This document shows positions 63,822-64,000 of a stretch of 64,000 nucleotides of DNA, in pieces. Origin of the DNA: DATEDA01 sp963820965 (lineage in GTDB: Bacteria; Pseudomonadota; Gammaproteobacteria; Burkholderiales; SG8-39); contig CAWGCC010000031.1 of assembly GCA_963820965.1 (NCBI GenBank), positions 1-64,000 on the forward strand. Reading direction: 5' to 3'. The position numbers and the translations under genes were made by a program. The notes under the pieces are model-generated. The model was not told the origin of the DNA. It was given only the letters and a program-made list of their open reading frames with translations, and did no database searches. How positions within the stretch are numbered: the stretch's first letter is position 1; every line of letters starts with the position of its first letter.

Positions 63822-64000
63822 GCCGGTGCGGTCCGCGCGAGCGGCCGCTCGTCGATCGGCAGGCACATGACCGCCGCCACGACGCTCGCCGCGATCGCGA
63901 TCATCCAGACCCCGAAGTAGGAGCCCGTCGCGTCGAACACGTAGCCGCCGAGCCATGCGCCGAGGAACCCCCCGATCTGGTGGCCGAGGAAGGCGATGCT
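63818..64000 (-). CDS. C-terminal end of an MFS transporter
   Basis: The last 60 residues of a membrane transporter enter from the right edge: IAFLGHQIGGFLGAWLGGY, VFDATGSYFGVWMIAIAA and a final helix ending in a short basic tail. This is the typical last two helices of a major-facilitator protein such as those of the oxalate/formate type. The stop overlaps the kinase ATG (ATGA), suggesting that the kinase and regulator sense or control the transported solute. Confidence 0.7.
   Translation of the reverse strand, partial: SIAFLGHQIGGFLGAWLGGYVFDATGSYFGVWMIAIAASVVAAVMCLPIDERPLARTAPA

Overview
The window is GC-rich, densely packed bacterial DNA. The gene families (AprMBA with AprM, SoeABC, SoxCD, a betaproteobacterial-style paa cluster with a Liv-type transporter, Ku/LigD) suggest an uncultured sulfur-oxidising betaproteobacterium. 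The rank is inferred from gene content only; there is no rRNA, tRNA or other taxonomic marker here.

Layout. (1) 1-12 kb is a sulfur-oxidation block. On the minus strand, a putative sulfite dehydrogenase SoeABC is followed by a TusA-like sulfur carrier, an HbpS/GlcG-like protein and a lipoprotein. On the plus strand lie APS reductase with its membrane anchor (aprM-aprB-aprA) and the sulfane/sulfite dehydrogenase pair soxC-soxD. (2) 12.2-21.4 kb is one long plus-strand operon. It encodes a Rieske oxygenase (alpha and beta subunits), a flavin/2Fe-2S reductase and a Rieske ferredoxin fused to a cyclic-nucleotide-binding-like (CAP_ED) domain. These are followed by an SsuA/TauA-type binding protein, two permeases (one fused to a CAP_ED domain) and two ATPases with complementary defects. 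The layout resembles methanesulfonate monooxygenase (msm) loci. The soxCD block and this operon each carry a sigma-54-type -24/-12 element, with the same inverted repeat centred exactly 85 bp upstream of the -24 GG. (3) 21.6-40.7 kb (minus strand) is a phenylacetate-degradation cluster: truncated paaI, paaJ, paaK, paaABCDE, an extra PaaA/PaaC-like protein, an internally deleted paaF, paaZ, paaN, paaG, paaH, then a Liv-type ABC transporter whose LivF is fused to a hemerythrin domain. It is visibly less GC-rich than its flanks. (4) 40.9-47.4 kb holds an orphan ABC membrane domain, a formylglycine-generating-enzyme (SUMF1) remnant, a MerR-TPR regulator, Ku, LigD and a DUF72 protein (non-homologous end joining). 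(5) 47.6-52.4 kb is a compact minus-strand operon of a subtilisin-like protease, a B12-radical SAM enzyme of the RiPP-maturation type, a stand-alone protein resembling the protease's own prodomain, and a 2OG-Fe(II) oxygenase-like protein. It may be an undescribed peptide-modification system. (6) 53-64 kb holds lipoprotein and DUF3750 genes and a metallo-beta-lactamase-fold enzyme. After these come a PanB-like / CAP_ED / TauE-SafE / GcvT-like operon, an MscS channel and an MFS / histidine kinase / NtrC-type regulator operon.

How the parts may fit together. If the Rieske system cleaves an imported organosulfonate, the product sulfite would be oxidised by SoeABC, SoxCD or (in reverse) AprBA and exported by TauE/SafE. 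This is inference. Supporting points are the shared promoter architecture, the shared CAP_ED domain family and a shared intergenic hairpin repeat that links the oxygenase operon to the TauE operon.

Sequence quality. At least ten genes carry frameshifts, concentrated in 28.1-30.5 kb. Almost every one is repaired by removing a single base while the protein on both sides stays conserved, so I read them mostly as consensus insertion errors and annotate the genes as wholes.
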